The notes beneath the pieces are model-generated. The model saw only the letters and a list, made by a program, of their open reading frames with translations. It made no database searches and had not been told where the DNA came from. From JAHRAH01 sp051009015 (GTDB lineage Bacteria; Pseudomonadota; Gammaproteobacteria; Tethybacterales; Persebacteraceae): a stretch of 13,868 nucleotides of DNA. Position 1 is the stretch's first letter. Each line of letters opens with the position of its first letter. This document shows, in pieces, positions 13,384 through 13,868 of the stretch. The DNA is taken from assembly GCA_051009015.1 (NCBI GenBank), contig JBPCWZ010000105.1, forward strand, positions 1-13,868, read 5' to 3'. A program made the position numbers and the translations under genes.

Positions 13384-13868
13384 TCAATCCGGCCGCAGCA
13401 AATCATTCAGCGCGGTTTTTGACCTTGTTTGGGCGTCTACGCGTTTTACGATGATGGCGCATGCTAAGCCGTATTTGCCGTCTTTGGACGGCAAAGTTCC
13501 CGGCACGACGACGCTATACGGCGGCACTGCGCCGTAGAAAATATCGCCGCTTTCGCGGTCGTATATCCTTGTGCTTTTGCCGATGAAAACGCCCATTGCC
13601 AAAACCGACCCTGTGCCGATGATAGCCCCTTCGACAACTTCCGAGCGCGCGCCGATGAAGCAGTTGTCTTCCACAATTGTCGGCGTTGCCTGCAAAGGTT
13701 CCAAAACGCCGCCGATGCCCGCGCCGCCCGACAAATGCACCCCCGCGCCGATTTGCGCGCAAGAGCCGACCGTCGCCCATGTGTCTATCATCGCGCCTTC
13801 GCCGATGTATGCGCCGATATTGACAAAAGACGGCATTACCACAACCTTCGGCGCAATGTGCGCCCCGC
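13384..13868 (-). CDS. dapD: Tetrahydrodipicolinate N-succinyltransferase, 5' end cut by window edge
   Basis: DapD succinylates tetrahydrodipicolinate in the succinylase route to meso-diaminopimelate and lysine, and so feeds peptidoglycan synthesis. About 161 C-terminal residues are visible of a usual 270-275; the N-terminus lies beyond the right edge. The left-handed beta-helix repeats are clear (MPSFVNIGAYIGEGAMIDTWATVGSCAQIG; VHLSGGAGIGGVLEP; NCFIGARSEVVEGAIIG; STRIYDRESG). The family's end VKRVDAQTRSKTALNDLLRPD is intact. The frame continues upstream to the edge as GAHIAPKVVV, so the internal GTG at 13842 is not the start. The GIY-YIG gene follows at once. Confidence 0.96.
   Translation of the reverse strand, partial: GAHIAPKVVVMPSFVNIGAYIGEGAMIDTWATVGSCAQIGAGVHLSGGAGIGGVLEPLQATPTIVEDNCFIGARSEVVEGAIIGTGSVLAMGVFIGKSTRIYDRESGDIFYGAVPPYSVVVPGTLPSKDGKYGLACAIIVKRVDAQTRSKTALNDLLRPD

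Overview
The window looks like chromosomal DNA of a proteobacterium, most likely beta- or gamma-proteobacterial. It is moderately GC-rich with strong GCC/GGC/CCG codon preference. The housekeeping proteins (UvrA, SSB ending in DIPF, GloA, DapD, a low-molecular-weight TrxB) and the order uvrA / MFS transporter / ssb point the same way. The lineage is inferred from protein flavour and synteny recalled from memory, not from a search. Several dispersed repeats resemble the ATTCCC-N8-GGGAAT (dRS3-type) elements of Neisseria and relatives. Together with an ankyrin protein they hint at, but do not prove, a host-associated lifestyle.

Left arm (1-5356, minus strand). A tight block reads leftward: uvrA, then an ABC-2 type permease, a membrane-anchored protein of unknown function, and trxB, which is cut by the window edge. 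Gaps are 21, 10 and 1 bp, so one transcript is likely. A consensus TATAAT lies just upstream of uvrA. No ATPase partner for the permease is present.

Centre (5357-8241). Between uvrA and the rightward genes sits a two-gene insert: a beta-class adenine DNA methyltransferase fused to a C-terminal HNH nuclease domain, then a seven-repeat ankyrin protein. The insert is bracketed by dRS3-like repeats in opposite orientation (5632-5657, and a tandem pair at 7917-7980). I read this as an accessory cassette placed into the conserved uvrA / MFS-ssb divergent locus. It is the most unusual part of the window. A 10-bp-stem hairpin lies at 8099-8125.

Right arm (8242-12336, plus strand). This holds an MFS transporter, ssb, a membrane fatty acid desaturase, a DUF805 membrane protein, gloA and a doubtful small ORF whose 3' end is made of another dRS3-like repeat. 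MFS-ssb-desaturase are 14-21 bp apart with strong ribosome sites, and DUF805-gloA are 5 bp apart.

Far right (12445-13868, minus strand). dapD (lysine/diaminopimelate synthesis, cut by the window edge) is followed after a few bases by a GIY-YIG nuclease-like protein with a C-terminal DUF4357 domain. It converges on the right-arm genes, with GC-rich hairpins in between.

No tRNA, rRNA, CRISPR array, transposase or integrase was seen.
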